From Larkinella soli (GTDB lineage Bacteria; Bacteroidota; Bacteroidia; Cytophagales; Spirosomataceae), in NCBI RefSeq assembly GCF_003703975.1, contig NZ_QTJY01000002.1, positions 124,001 through 188,000 on the forward strand: 64,000 nucleotides of DNA, in the 5' to 3' direction. The notes beneath the pieces were generated by a model. It was given only the letters and a program-made list of their open reading frames with translations. It did no database searches and was not told the origin of the DNA. The number at the start of each line of letters is the position of its first letter. The stretch's first letter is position 1. Shown piece after piece: positions 1 through 9,266 of this stretch. The translations under genes were made by a program, and so were the position numbers.

Positions 1-1613
1 ACGGCGCCCGGGCCGTTCTGGAATCCGCGGGCGTTCCAGACCGTCACGGTCACCACCGACTCGGTCTGGGCCCCTTTGGCGGCCTTCGCCACCCCGAACC
101 GCAATGACGTACCACTCAGGTTGTTATAACTCAGCGAGTTGTCGAAAAACTCGGAGACGGCGGTGGTTTTCCGGCTGTTCTGCCCGGCCACATAGCCCGT
201 TCCACCGGGTTGCCGCAGCACGGTCGGTGTGCCGCTGAAGTTGGTCTGATCGGCGCAAAGGCCCACGTTCAGCACTTCGATATACTGCTCCCGGACGAGG
301 GGGGCCGACTGGCCGGCGCTGTTATAAACTACCAGCGTCACCTTGAATTTACCCGGCTGCGTATAGGTCACAACGGGGTTCTGCTCCGAGGAAGTAGCCG
401 GCGAGCCGCCCTCGAACGTCCATTCCCAGCGGTTCGGGAAGTTGGTGGAAAGGTCGGTGAACCGGACCTGCCCGCCCAGCAGAATCTTCTGGCTTTCCGC
501 CCGGAAGTTGGGTACCGGCCGGCTGACGACCGTCGAGCCGCAGACGCTGGAGTTGATCAGGTTGGCCCGACGAACGGCGAACTGCATGACCGCCCGCATC
601 CGGGCTTTCTGGTCCCGGGTGAAGATGTTGAAACAGGCGTCGTCCGAGTAGTCCATGTAGTTTTCCACCATGTTGGTCGAGCCGCAGCTGGTTCTCCCTT
701 TCTGGCAGCCCCGGCTTTCGGAAGCCTGCGGAGGGGTGTCGTCGCAGAAGTCGTTGCCGCAGTTGGCGTCGCCCCAGATGTGGATCAGACCGAGCCAGTG
801 ACCGGTTTCGTGGGTCAGGGTCCGGCCCAGATTGTAAGGAGCCTGCAGCACCGGGAAATTTCCTTTTTCGGAGTTTCCGAACGAGTTGTACCGGATTACG
901 ACCCCGTCCGTACTGCCCGCCCCCGAGTTGGGAGAAAGGCCGGGCAGGTTGGACTGGCTCGGAAACTGGGCGTAACCCACCAGCCGGTCGTCGCTGGCGG
1001 CAAAGTCGAGCACCCAGATGTTGTAATATTTTTCGGGATCCCAGAAGGTGTTGGGCTTCAGCACCCCTTCGATGTCGCTTTTGCCCCAGGTCGATTTGCC
1101 GTAATTGGCGGCCCCGTTGATACGGTCGATGCCGCGCTCGCTCATCGTGCCGCCCTGCGGGTTGACCGCAGCCAGACAGAATTCGATCTCGATGTCGGCG
1201 CCCTGGGGGTTTTCGTTGAAACCGCGGGTTCCGACCTTGCGCCGGAAGTCCTCATTCAGCGTCTCAAGCTGGGACTTGATCTGCGCTTCGCTGAGGTTGC
1301 GGCCCGTTCCGACGGATTCCCCGGCGTGGACGACATGGACCACCACCGGGATCGTCAGCACGGCCTCGGCAAGACGGCCGGTTCGTTCCAGCTTCCTGAT
1401 CTGGGCAATCCGCTCCTGGAGCGTTTTCTCAAAGGCTTCCCGCGTACCCATCTCCGGATACTGGGCTCTTAACGCGCTATCCATCTGCATGGTTGCGCAT
1501 TTCTCCTCCGTGGGCCGCTGGGAGAGCCGCTGCCAGGCCGGAATCTGTTGCGCCCGAACCCAGCCGGCCGTACAGGAAAGAAAAAGGAATATGGGAAGTA
1601 AGCGTTGAAACAT
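1..1613 (-). CDS. Secreted M43 (pappalysin/cytophagalysin-like) zinc metallopeptidase with PKD domain, 3' end outside window
   Basis: The frame reads from an ATG at 1613 to the left edge without a stop, giving 537 codons of an incomplete protein. It opens with a signal peptide (residues 1-21, ending WVRAQ). The zinc site HETGHWLGLIH lies at residues 268-278 and matches HExxHxxGxxH. The Met-turn segment ENYMDYSDD is about 40 residues further on, and cysteines around 285-310 resemble the disulphide-rich loop of M43B peptidases. A PKD-like domain follows at about 370-450. The family cleaves peptide bonds in secreted or surface proteins. It is the last visible gene after susC-susD and two lipoprotein genes on the same strand, so it probably shares their transcript. 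A type IX secretion tail would lie beyond the edge and cannot be judged. Family assignment is firm; substrate is unknown. Confidence 0.9.
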   Translation of the reverse strand, partial: MFQRLLPIFLFLSCTAGWVRAQQIPAWQRLSQRPTEEKCATMQMDSALRAQYPEMGTREAFEKTLQERIAQIRKLERTGRLAEAVLTIPVVVHVVHAGESVGTGRNLSEAQIKSQLETLNEDFRRKVGTRGFNENPQGADIEIEFCLAAVNPQGGTMSERGIDRINGAANYGKSTWGKSDIEGVLKPNTFWDPEKYYNIWVLDFAASDDRLVGYAQFPSQSNLPGLSPNSGAGSTDGVVIRYNSFGNSEKGNFPVLQAPYNLGRTLTHETGHWLGLIHIWGDANCGNDFCDDTPPQASESRGCQKGRTSCGSTNMVENYMDYSDDACFNIFTRDQKARMRAVMQFAVRRANLINSSVCGSTVVSRPVPNFRAESQKILLGGQVRFTDLSTNFPNRWEWTFEGGSPATSSEQNPVVTYTQPGKFKVTLVVYNSAGQSAPLVREQYIEVLNVGLCADQTNFSGTPTVLRQPGGTGYVAGQNSRKTTAVSEFFDNSLSYNNLSGTSLRFGVAKAAKGAQTESVVTVTVWNARGFQNGPGA

Positions 1614-1678
1614 AGTCGAAAGGTTACGAAAATAAAAAGTAAGCCGCCCCACCCTGCGGAGCCAATCCGGCAACGGCA

Positions 1679-2167
1679 CTATTTGGTATTGGAATTAAAC
1701 GTAAATCGATAACTGGCATCGACGTCCGGGAAATAATACTCGATGGTCAGCGTGGTGGCCGTCAGGTTTTTGATGGTCCAGGGAAACTTCCCGCCCAGAA
1801 CGGGCAGGGCAAACTCCAGGGAGGCATTTCCGTTGACCAACGACCAGTTATCCTCAAAGATCACATCCGACTCGGCAGCATCGCATTTGGACGCTCCGTT
1901 TGTGTATTCAAATTTACGTTCTGCATTGGCGTGGAAAACGTACTGGTCGTCGGCCTCGCAGGGCTGGAGGATCGCCTGGATATTCTGAACCCCATCGGAT
2001 TTTCCCTCGTCCATGACCTGGAACGTGACCAGCCGCCAGGCTTTCTTTTCGGTCCCGGTCAGCAACTGGCTGTAGGTCACGGGTTTCGGCTCTACTTTTT
2101 CGGAGCAGCCGGTAAATATTCCGGTGCCGATCAGGGCCAGTGACAGGAAGCGTAATGCGAATTTCAT
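1679..2167 (-). CDS. Small lipoprotein, lipocalin-like
   Basis: A 162-residue protein with a lipoprotein signal: a hydrophobic stretch ends at FTGC with Cys at about residue 20. The rest has the look of the short lipocalin-like domains common in Bacteroidota: an opening TEKKAWRL strand, a YVFHANAERKFEY strand pair, a central NWSL strand and a final TLTIEYYF strand. That reading is by pattern only. The two cysteines at about residues 75 and 100 could form a disulphide. It lies 31 bp after the Calx-beta lipoprotein gene and 65 bp before the M43 peptidase gene on the same strand, so it is probably a surface or periplasmic accessory of this uptake and protease system. Specific function unknown. 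Confidence 0.8.
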   Translation of the reverse strand: MKFALRFLSLALIGTGIFTGCSEKVEPKPVTYSQLLTGTEKKAWRLVTFQVMDEGKSDGVQNIQAILQPCEADDQYVFHANAERKFEYTNGASKCDAAESDVIFEDNWSLVNGNASLEFALPVLGGKFPWTIKNLTATTLTIEYYFPDVDASYRFTFNSNTK

Positions 2168-2198
2168 ACTTCAAGCGTAAGGGTTTACAGAGTCCTTC

Positions 2199-3026
2199 TT
2201 ATTCCGGAATGTAGGTAAACGGCAGGGTCAGCGTCGTATCCTTCCCGTTGTCGCGGGGCAGCTTCAGCCGAAGATTCAGCGTGATCTGCCGGTTCTGCGG
2301 GTTCCAGGAGCCGGTTCCCCGAACGGTGTCGTATCCTGCCTGGAGTTCGGTGGTCACCTGGGCGGGAATCGTCAGCGAGTTATCCCCGTTGTCGACAAAG
2401 TTCAGCGGCACCTTGATGGCGTTCAGGCTGAACAGCCCGATGTTCCAGTTCGCAATCGTATAGGTTTTACAGTCCGTACTGGAGATGGCGATGTTTTTCA
2501 GGGTAACCGACTGGTTGCCCACCTTCAGCACCCCGGTATACGACCCGCCGAAGAGACAGTCGTCCTGAATGGTAAACGTCAGCGACCGTCCCAGCACGCC
2601 TTCCTTGCCCAGTCCGACCTTCAGGCTGCTGGGCTGAACGCCCGTCAGGGTGAAGGTCAGCGTCTGCGACTCCAGGATGTTGTTGGCGTTGTTGATCAGC
2701 TTCACCTTAATCTCGCCGAAGCTCTGGTTGGCGGGGATCGTCACGGTTCCTTTGGTCCCCTGGATGGCATAATCCTTCCCCTCCCGGGCGGTTCCGCTGA
2801 TGGTATAATTCACCGTAATGGGTTCGCTGAGCTGCGGACCGACGTGGTGAACCCGGATCGCAACCGGCTGGCTGAAACTCTCCCTGTAGGTCAGCGACGA
2901 GTCGGTAAACCGGACAAAATAAGGCCCTTCGAAGGTGCGGTCGATGTCCGACTTCTCACACGCAAAGAATGCGGTTCCGAGAAGCAGGGAAAGAAAGACG
3001 ACCGATTGTATACGTTTCCAATTCAT
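2199..3026 (-). CDS. Calx-beta-like surface lipoprotein downstream of SusD
   Basis: A 275-residue lipoprotein with signal peptide and lipobox (FFAC, Cys about residue 23). Residues 35-150 carry a Calx-beta/DUF4843-like pattern: YFVRFTDSS, then a tandem of strands with GKDYAI and GTVTIPANQSFGEI, as in domains that follow SusD in many Bacteroidota loci. The C-terminal half (from CLFGGSYTG) looks like a separate beta-rich module. It sits 46 bp after susD on the same strand. By position it resembles the SusE/SusF class of surface lipoproteins, which bind substrate and help deliver it to SusC. Which ligand it binds cannot be read from sequence. Position and lipobox are seen; the binding role is inference. 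Confidence 0.82.
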   Translation of the reverse strand: MNWKRIQSVVFLSLLLGTAFFACEKSDIDRTFEGPYFVRFTDSSLTYRESFSQPVAIRVHHVGPQLSEPITVNYTISGTAREGKDYAIQGTKGTVTIPANQSFGEIKVKLINNANNILESQTLTFTLTGVQPSSLKVGLGKEGVLGRSLTFTIQDDCLFGGSYTGVLKVGNQSVTLKNIAISSTDCKTYTIANWNIGLFSLNAIKVPLNFVDNGDNSLTIPAQVTTELQAGYDTVRGTGSWNPQNRQITLNLRLKLPRDNGKDTTLTLPFTYIPE

Positions 3027-3072
3027 TCCACTAAATGTTTTAATCGGATATGGGTCCTGAAGCTTCTCCCGT

Positions 3073-4452
3073 TCAATAGCCGGGGTTCTGCTGTCCTTTC
3101 AGGGACGGGTTTCGCTGAATTTCACTCTGCGGAATCGGCCAGCGTTCATAGCGGCTGTTCCAGTTGGGCGTAAAGGCCGACATGACGGCCTGGGCGCGGC
3201 CGGTCCTGACCAGGTCGTACCAGCGGTGTCCCTCGAAGGCGAGTTCGTATACCCGCTCCCGCTCGATGGCCGTCAGGACGTCGGCCTGAGCGGCTGCGGT
3301 GACGTTGGCGGCCTTGGCGCGGCTGCGCAGGACGTTCAGATCGGCCACGGCGCCGTTGGCACCCGCCAGCTTACCCAGCTGAGCGCGGGCTTCGGCCCGG
3401 ATGAGGTACATTTCCGCCAGCCGCATGATGACGATGTTGTTGTTGTCATCCGAAGCCGTCCCGTACTTCAGCACCGTCCAGCCGTTGTCGTCGCCCTTAA
3501 GGTTGGCCGAACTGAATTCGACGGTGGCCCGGCGCGTGCCGGATTCGGCCGAAAGCAGGGAGAAAACCAACTGGTCGGAAGGAATGACCTCCCGGCGGCC
3601 CACCAGCAGGTTGTTCAGGGCGAAGTTGCCGGTGCCCGGGTCGTCCGAGAGCGAGTAGCCCACTTCCAGAATGGATTCCCGGTTAAAGTCTTTCAGAACG
3701 ATGTCGGCATAATTCGGCTCGAGACTGAAGAGCTTCGAGTCGATCACGAGGGTGGCATACCGCTCGGCCTCCGCCCAGTTTTTGCCGTACAGATAAAACC
3801 GGGCGAGGGCTGCCCGGGCCGTCGTTTTGTTGGCGTAGGTGGAATTGGCGATGGTAGTCCCGGACCCGGCTTCCACCTGGCCCAGATCGGCTTCGGCGGT
3901 TTTCAGGTCTTCGAGGGCGAAGGCCAGAATGTCGGCTTTCGGTGATTTCGGCACCGACCGGTTCGTGCCCTGCTCCGTGGTGGTCACTTTCGGCATGTCG
4001 CCGTAGGTATAAGCGCCGATGAAATAGGCAAACCCGCGCAGGAATTTGGCTTCGGCCAGCACCTGTTTACGGGTCGCTTCCGGAATGCCCGCGATGTTCG
4101 GCAGACGCTCATGAATGAAGTTGGACAGATACACCGTCCGGTAAATGCTGCCCCAGAGCGCACCGACAGCCCCGTTGGCGGCCGTGACCTGCTTGGTTCC
4201 CAGTTCCCTGTAATCCGAGAAGGTACCGTTATGGCGGATGTAGTCGGCCATGAAATCCCCGGCGATCATCATCGGGGAAGCCATGCCCCGAAAGGCGCTG
4301 TAGGCCCCCACGCGAACCGGTTCCACGTCATTGGGTTCATTCAGCACCAGTTCATCCACCAGCAGGTCGACCGGCTGAGGCTCCAGGGTTTCTTTGCAGG
4401 AGGCCAGCCAGAACACCATCAGCAGGGCACTATATCGAAATAATCTCATCAT
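3073..4452 (-). CDS. SusD/RagB-family nutrient-binding outer-membrane lipoprotein
   Basis: About 459 residues with a lipobox WLASC (Cys19 from the chosen start) and the SusD/RagB layout: TPR-like helices in the N-terminal half (for example the FLRGFAYFIGAYTYGDMP segment) and a C-terminal segment with YELAFEGHRWYDLVRTGR near residue 410, a hallmark of the family. The start at 4452 was preferred because MMRLFRYS leads straight into the signal peptide; an in-frame ATG at 4473 would add seven residues. SusD proteins cap SusC and capture ligand at the cell surface. It follows susC by about 30 bp and is clearly co-transcribed. Ligand unknown; the associated protease suggests peptides or proteins, which is inference. 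Confidence 0.93.
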   Translation of the reverse strand: MMRLFRYSALLMVFWLASCKETLEPQPVDLLVDELVLNEPNDVEPVRVGAYSAFRGMASPMMIAGDFMADYIRHNGTFSDYRELGTKQVTAANGAVGALWGSIYRTVYLSNFIHERLPNIAGIPEATRKQVLAEAKFLRGFAYFIGAYTYGDMPKVTTTEQGTNRSVPKSPKADILAFALEDLKTAEADLGQVEAGSGTTIANSTYANKTTARAALARFYLYGKNWAEAERYATLVIDSKLFSLEPNYADIVLKDFNRESILEVGYSLSDDPGTGNFALNNLLVGRREVIPSDQLVFSLLSAESGTRRATVEFSSANLKGDDNGWTVLKYGTASDDNNNIVIMRLAEMYLIRAEARAQLGKLAGANGAVADLNVLRSRAKAANVTAAAQADVLTAIERERVYELAFEGHRWYDLVRTGRAQAVMSAFTPNWNSRYERWPIPQSEIQRNPSLKGQQNPGY

Positions 4453-4484
4453 AACTCTTATGTCGTTCACCATCTTTGGATTCG

Positions 4485-7400
4485 TTACAGGGTCAGCGTG
4501 ACGCCCACCATCAGGGTTTTGTACTGCGGAACCGTGAAATAGTCGATCCCCTGCGCCGAGGTGGAGCCGTCGAGGGTACTCACTTCGGGGTCGGGGCCGG
4601 TGTAGCGGGTCAGGGTCCAGAGGTTGGTGCCGGACACCGAGACCCGGGCGTTGGAAACGATCCGGAGCCGGCTGACATATTTCTTCGGCAGGTTGTATCC
4701 GATGGCTACGTTTTTCAGACGCAGGTACGAGCCGTCTTCCAGAAACCGGCTGCTGTGGTAGTTATTGTAGGTATTCTGATACACATAGCGCGGTACGCTG
4801 GTGAGGTCGCCCGGTTTCTGCCAGCGTTCCAGCGCCTTCCGCGACTGGTTGCTCTGCAGGTCGGCACCGGTGTTGATCGAGCTGACGCTGGTAAAGTTCA
4901 GGATTTTGTTGCCGTAGGAACCCTGAAAAAAGACGTTCAGCTCGATGCCCTTCCAGGAAACCCGGTTGGTAATTCCGCCGAACAGTTTCGGCTGGGCGTT
5001 CCCGATTACCTGCGCGTCGTCGGGGGTGATGCGCCCGTCGCCGTTGACGTCGTCGTAGATGGCGTCGCCCGTGGCCGGATCGACCCCGAGGAACTTGAGG
5101 CCCCAGAACGTGCCGAGCGGCTGGCCGGGCAGGATGACGTTGGTGCCGCTGACGCCGTTGCCGTCGTAGCCCCGGAACAGCGGCTCGGCGCTGGCCAGCT
5201 GAACCACTTTGTTGCGGTTATGGGAAATGTTGAAGTCGGTGCTCCAGCGGAAACCGTTCCGGTCGAAGTTGATGGTCGAAATCTGCAGTTCAAGCCCCCG
5301 GTTGGAAACCTGGCCGATGTTCCCCTGCAGCGTTCCGAAACCGGTGGTGGCCGGGATCGGCTCGGCAAACAGCAGCCGGTCGGTCAGGTTGTCGTAGGCT
5401 TCGACCGTGAAGCCGAGCCGCCCGTTGAAGAAGGAAACGTCCAGACCGACGTTGGCTTCACGCGTCCGCTCCCATTGCAGGGTCGGATTGGCCAGAGCCG
5501 CCGGACCCAGACCCGTGGCCCCGCTGTAGGTCGAGGCCGCCCAGGTGCCGAGGTACTGGAAGTCGCCGATGCGCTCATTGCCCGTAAACCCGAAGCTGGC
5601 CCGGAGTTTCAGTTCGTTCAGATTACGGAACTGCTCCATAAACTTCTCCTGCGAAATCCGCCAGCCGACCGAGGCCGAGGGAAAAAAGCCGAACTGCCGC
5701 GCCCGGCCAAACCGGGAGGAACCGTCGTAGCGGCCGGTCAGCGTGAGCAGATACCGGTCGTCGTAATCATAACGGACCTCACCGAACGTAGAGATCAAAC
5801 CGCTTTTGACCAGTCCGGAACTCCCGTTGTCGACGATCCCCGCCGAGGTAATATAGGTAAAGTCGTCGCTCGGGAAAAGCCGGCCCGTAACGCTTCCGCT
5901 TCGTTCCTGCCGCTGAAGCAGTTCAAAACCGGCGAGGGCGTTGATCCGGTGTTTTTCGTTGAAGATATGGTTGTAAGTGAGCGTGTTGGTACTGATAAAG
6001 GTAGAATAGGTGCCGGAGGTATAGACCCCGTAACCCTGCCCTCCGACGTTTTCGAGGTAACCGCCGATGGCCGTGGCCGACGATTCGAACTGGTCTTCCG
6101 TCACCTGGTTATAATCGACGCTGACCTTCGTCCTGAACCGAAGGTTCTGAAGCAATTCATATTCCGCCCACAGGCCGCCGAGGATTTTGACCGTGTACGT
6201 ATCGAAACGAGGCAACAGCGCCTGGGCAACCGGGTTGAAGTTCGGAAAACCGGCGTAGTTGGGGTCGCCGGGCCGATAGAGTTTTCCCTGCTCGTTGTAA
6301 GGGGAATAAAACGGCAGGCTTTTCACGGCCCCGGAATACACGCCGTCGAGGAAGTTGTCGCCTTTCACCCGCTTGTTGAGCGCCCGGGAGAGGGTGATGT
6401 CGTTTCCGAAGGAAAGCGCCGAATTGGCCTTATGGCTGAAGCTGAACTTGCCCGACATCCGGGTAAAGCGGTTGTTCAGTTGGATGCCTTCCTCGTCGCG
6501 GAAGTTACCGCTGATGTAAAAGTTGGTCCGGTCGTTCCCGCCGGAAGCCGAGAGCTGGTATTGCTGGTACACCCCCCGGCGAAGCACCGCATCCACCCAT
6601 TCGGTATTGACACCGTCGGTGACGCCTTTGATCAGCCCCAGCTTGTCGGGGTTCTGGCCGGCATTGGTGACGGCTTCCCGCTGAAGTTCCAGCAGTTCGG
6701 TCGAATTCAGCAGGTCCGGCCGGCGAACGACCTCGGTCATCCCGCGCTGGATGTCGGCGACGAAGGTGGTTTTCTGGTTGGCTTTCCCCTTCTTGGTGGT
6801 AATCAGCACAACTCCGTTGGCTGCCCGCGACCCGTAAATGGCTTTGGCCGAAGCATCTTTCAGTACCTGAATCGACTCGATATCGTTGGGGTTGATCAGC
6901 GAGAAGGCGTTGTCGTTCTGCCCGCCGAAATCCCGCGACGACAGAAAGCCGTCTTCCACCGGGACGCCGTCGACGATGAAAAGCGGACGGTTGCTGGCCG
7001 AAATGGAAGTGCTGCCCCGGACCCGGACCGTGATACCGCCCCCCGGCGTTCCGGACGACTGCGTCACGAGCACGCCCGAAGCCTGTCCCTGCAGCGCCTG
7101 GTCGACGCTCGCTACGGGAATCTCCTTGAATTTATCGCTGGTGATGGAAACGATCGAACCGGTGATGTCCTTCTTCTGGGCCGAGTTATAGCCGGTCACG
7201 ACGACCTGAGCCAGCTCGTTGACCGACTCCGCCATCTGAACGTTGATGACGGAACGGCCGCCGATGGTGATGTCCTGAGCGACAAGACCGATGGAAGAAT
7301 AAGTCAGGACGTCACGGTCGTCGGGGACGCTGATGGTATAGTTCCCGTTGGCGTCCGTACTGACCCCGGTGGTCGTTCCCTTGACAACGACGTTGACGCC

Positions 7401-7526
7401 GGGCAGGGTCGTACCGTCCTGAGCCGTCACCCGCCCCGTCACCCGGCGGATTTGCGCCAGTGCCGAAGGACCCGTAAGGACGATGAGGAACAACCAAATG
7501 AAAATCGAACTGTAATGGTTTCTCAT
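4485..7526 (-). CDS. SusC/RagA-family TonB-linked outer-membrane transporter
   Basis: A 1013-residue TonB-dependent receptor of the SusC class. Signal peptide 1-24 (ending SALAQ), carboxypeptidase-regulatory-like domain about 26-105 (RRVTGRVTAQDGTTLPGVNV), plug domain about 110-235 with ASAKAIYGSRAANGVVLITT, then a large beta barrel ending in a typical aromatic/hydrophobic C-terminus (MVGVTLTL). It imports ligand handed over by SusD, powered by TonB-ExbBD. It is the first gene of the minus-strand operon that runs through SusD, two lipoproteins and the M43 peptidase. The 273 bp upstream, before the neighbouring SusD, hold no gene and include that neighbour's terminator. I found no adjacent FecIR-type sigma or anti-sigma pair. 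Confidence 0.95.
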   Translation of the reverse strand: MRNHYSSIFIWLFLIVLTGPSALAQIRRVTGRVTAQDGTTLPGVNVVVKGTTTGVSTDANGNYTISVPDDRDVLTYSSIGLVAQDITIGGRSVINVQMAESVNELAQVVVTGYNSAQKKDITGSIVSITSDKFKEIPVASVDQALQGQASGVLVTQSSGTPGGGITVRVRGSTSISASNRPLFIVDGVPVEDGFLSSRDFGGQNDNAFSLINPNDIESIQVLKDASAKAIYGSRAANGVVLITTKKGKANQKTTFVADIQRGMTEVVRRPDLLNSTELLELQREAVTNAGQNPDKLGLIKGVTDGVNTEWVDAVLRRGVYQQYQLSASGGNDRTNFYISGNFRDEEGIQLNNRFTRMSGKFSFSHKANSALSFGNDITLSRALNKRVKGDNFLDGVYSGAVKSLPFYSPYNEQGKLYRPGDPNYAGFPNFNPVAQALLPRFDTYTVKILGGLWAEYELLQNLRFRTKVSVDYNQVTEDQFESSATAIGGYLENVGGQGYGVYTSGTYSTFISTNTLTYNHIFNEKHRINALAGFELLQRQERSGSVTGRLFPSDDFTYITSAGIVDNGSSGLVKSGLISTFGEVRYDYDDRYLLTLTGRYDGSSRFGRARQFGFFPSASVGWRISQEKFMEQFRNLNELKLRASFGFTGNERIGDFQYLGTWAASTYSGATGLGPAALANPTLQWERTREANVGLDVSFFNGRLGFTVEAYDNLTDRLLFAEPIPATTGFGTLQGNIGQVSNRGLELQISTINFDRNGFRWSTDFNISHNRNKVVQLASAEPLFRGYDGNGVSGTNVILPGQPLGTFWGLKFLGVDPATGDAIYDDVNGDGRITPDDAQVIGNAQPKLFGGITNRVSWKGIELNVFFQGSYGNKILNFTSVSSINTGADLQSNQSRKALERWQKPGDLTSVPRYVYQNTYNNYHSSRFLEDGSYLRLKNVAIGYNLPKKYVSRLRIVSNARVSVSGTNLWTLTRYTGPDPEVSTLDGSTSAQGIDYFTVPQYKTLMVGVTLTL

Positions 7527-7748
7527 GTAAGGCTAACAGGTGTTTTGAATCCGTCGGGAGCCGCTTGACCGATTTCCCAGGACCAGATAATTGTACAACA
7601 ATATACTGATTTTTCAATATAATAAACGCTTCGTAACTGCTATTATACTAAACGATAAGCAAGACCTCTCCGATGTATACCAAATAAAATAATTGTTCAA
7701 CATTCACCATGACGCAGAATCCTGGTAAACCGTTGTAGCTGACCCCAT

Positions 7749-7781
7749 AAAAAACGCCGGACTACGAGTCCGGCGTTTTTT
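7749..7781 (-). terminator. Intrinsic terminator after the second SusC/SusD pair
   Basis: A perfect 9-bp stem CGCCGGACT / AGTCCGGCG with loop ACG is flanked by six A on one side and six T on the other. On the minus strand it lies 18 bp after the susD stop at 7800 and ends in a run of T. The symmetric flanks would let it work in both directions. It separates the two SusC/SusD operons. Confidence 0.85.
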
Positions 7782-7799
7782 GAAGTGCTCTCTTTGGGA

Positions 7800-9200
7800 T
7801 CAGTAACCCGCATTCTGAGTCAGTTGGGAGTTGGCGTCGATCTCCCGCTGCGGAATGGGCAGCACCAGTTTCGGATCGTTCCAGTTTAACTCACCCGTTT
7901 TTCCTTTGGTCCGCTTGATGTCGTGAATCCGCACGCCTTCAAACGCCAGTTCCAGCTGACGTTCTTTCAGCACGTCGGCCACGGTCGGAGCCGCGATGGC
8001 CGGAACGCCCGCCCGGGCGCGAACGGCATTCAGGTCGGCCGCCGGGGTCGCCCCCACGGCCGAATTCAGCCGGAGGTTGCATTCGGCGCGGGTCAGCAGG
8101 ATTTCGGCCAGCCGGATGATCGGGATGTTTCCGCCGAAGTCGGTCCATTTGCCTGAATAATACCGGGTTCCGGCGCCCTTGAAACCGATGTAGAACAGGT
8201 TTTTCCGGCGGAGGTCGTTCGGATTGTAAGATTCGACGAAGCCGTTCAGCACCTGAACGTCACCCCGGCCAACGGCCGAACCGCCGGAAGGAATGCTGGC
8301 ATAAAACGTCGTCAGACCGTCGTTGGACGTACCTGGGTTATTCTGCGTATTCTCCTGAATTTCAAAGATGCTTTCGTCCGAGTTCCGGTTCGTGAACGGC
8401 CCCGTGACGCTGGAGTTGAGCTGGAAGTTACCGGAAGCAATGACCTCATTGGCGGCCGCCAGCGCTTTGGCATAGTCGGACTGCTGCAGATACACCCGTG
8501 ACAGAAAACCGAGGGCGGAGAATTTATCGGCCCGCACGTCGTTGTCTTCCGGCAGCAGCGTCGACGCTTTAGTCAGGTCATCGATCACCTGGGTGTACAC
8601 CTGCGCCACCGTAGCGCGCGGCTGGGTTTCAGCCGCCTGCTCCTGGGAGAGCGTGGCCCGCGTAATCAGCGGTACGCCCGGCTGGTCATTGGCCGCCGTA
8701 GCACCCCAGGGAAGGCCGAACAGCCGGACCAGCTCGAAATACATGATGCCCCGCAGGAAACGGGCTTCGCCTTCGAAAGCCGCTTTCTGTTCGGCGTCCG
8801 ACACTTTGTCGAGGGCCCCCAGCACGCTGTTGGCCACGTTGATCACCTGATAGGCGACGATCCAGGTCCGCTGGGCTTCCGAGTTGGTTGCCAGCATCTG
8901 CCGGTTGGTCACCTCCCGGTAACCGGCGAACGTACCGCGCCAGGCCACGTAATTGTCCGACGCCAGCAGTTCGGCCAGCAGATTCAGGTTCGTACCATAG
9001 AGTTCGGCATCGGCCAGGCCGCCACCCAACTGGGCGGGCAGTACGCCATAGGCGCCGACCAGCGCACTTTCGATGTCCTGAGCCGACGACAGCGCCGTTG
9101 CCGCATCGACCGACTGACGGGGTTCGATATCCAGCCGCTTATCGCAGGACGTTACGCCCAACGTCAGTGCCAGACCGAAAGATATGATTGTTTTTTTCAT
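7800..9200 (-). CDS. SusD/RagB-family outer-membrane lipoprotein (second locus)
   Basis: 466 residues from the ATG at 9200, chosen because it begins a clean lipoprotein signal peptide (MKKTIISFG to GVTSC, Cys19); an upstream in-frame ATG at 9257 would add 19 residues that do not fit a signal. The family pattern is clear: FLRGIMYFELVRLFGLPWG near residue 125 and ERQLELAFEGVRIHDIKR near 420. Many such lipoproteins bind oligosaccharides, but no glycosidase is beside this pair, so the ligand is open. It follows susC (stop at 9267) by 66 bp and ends at the terminator 7749-7781, forming a two-gene operon. Confidence 0.93.
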   Translation of the reverse strand: MKKTIISFGLALTLGVTSCDKRLDIEPRQSVDAATALSSAQDIESALVGAYGVLPAQLGGGLADAELYGTNLNLLAELLASDNYVAWRGTFAGYREVTNRQMLATNSEAQRTWIVAYQVINVANSVLGALDKVSDAEQKAAFEGEARFLRGIMYFELVRLFGLPWGATAANDQPGVPLITRATLSQEQAAETQPRATVAQVYTQVIDDLTKASTLLPEDNDVRADKFSALGFLSRVYLQQSDYAKALAAANEVIASGNFQLNSSVTGPFTNRNSDESIFEIQENTQNNPGTSNDGLTTFYASIPSGGSAVGRGDVQVLNGFVESYNPNDLRRKNLFYIGFKGAGTRYYSGKWTDFGGNIPIIRLAEILLTRAECNLRLNSAVGATPAADLNAVRARAGVPAIAAPTVADVLKERQLELAFEGVRIHDIKRTKGKTGELNWNDPKLVLPIPQREIDANSQLTQNAGY

Positions 9201-9266
9201 TGAATTTAAGTCAGGTTTCGCCCTGCCCGGCGGAAATCGGAAGTACCGCCGGGCCAAGACAGTGGA

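Noticed and set aside
210-1472. Plus-strand frame of 420 codons at the left edge
   Set aside because: The opposite strand carries the M43 peptidase with intact HExxHxxGxxH and signal peptide; the plus frame shows no family features.
4476-7568. Open frame of 1030 codons on the plus strand opposite the first susC
   Set aside because: It lies exactly antisense to a clear SusC gene, has no signal or domain, and reflects high-GC codon bias; similar long antisense frames occur opposite the RND, AddB-like and malic enzyme genes.
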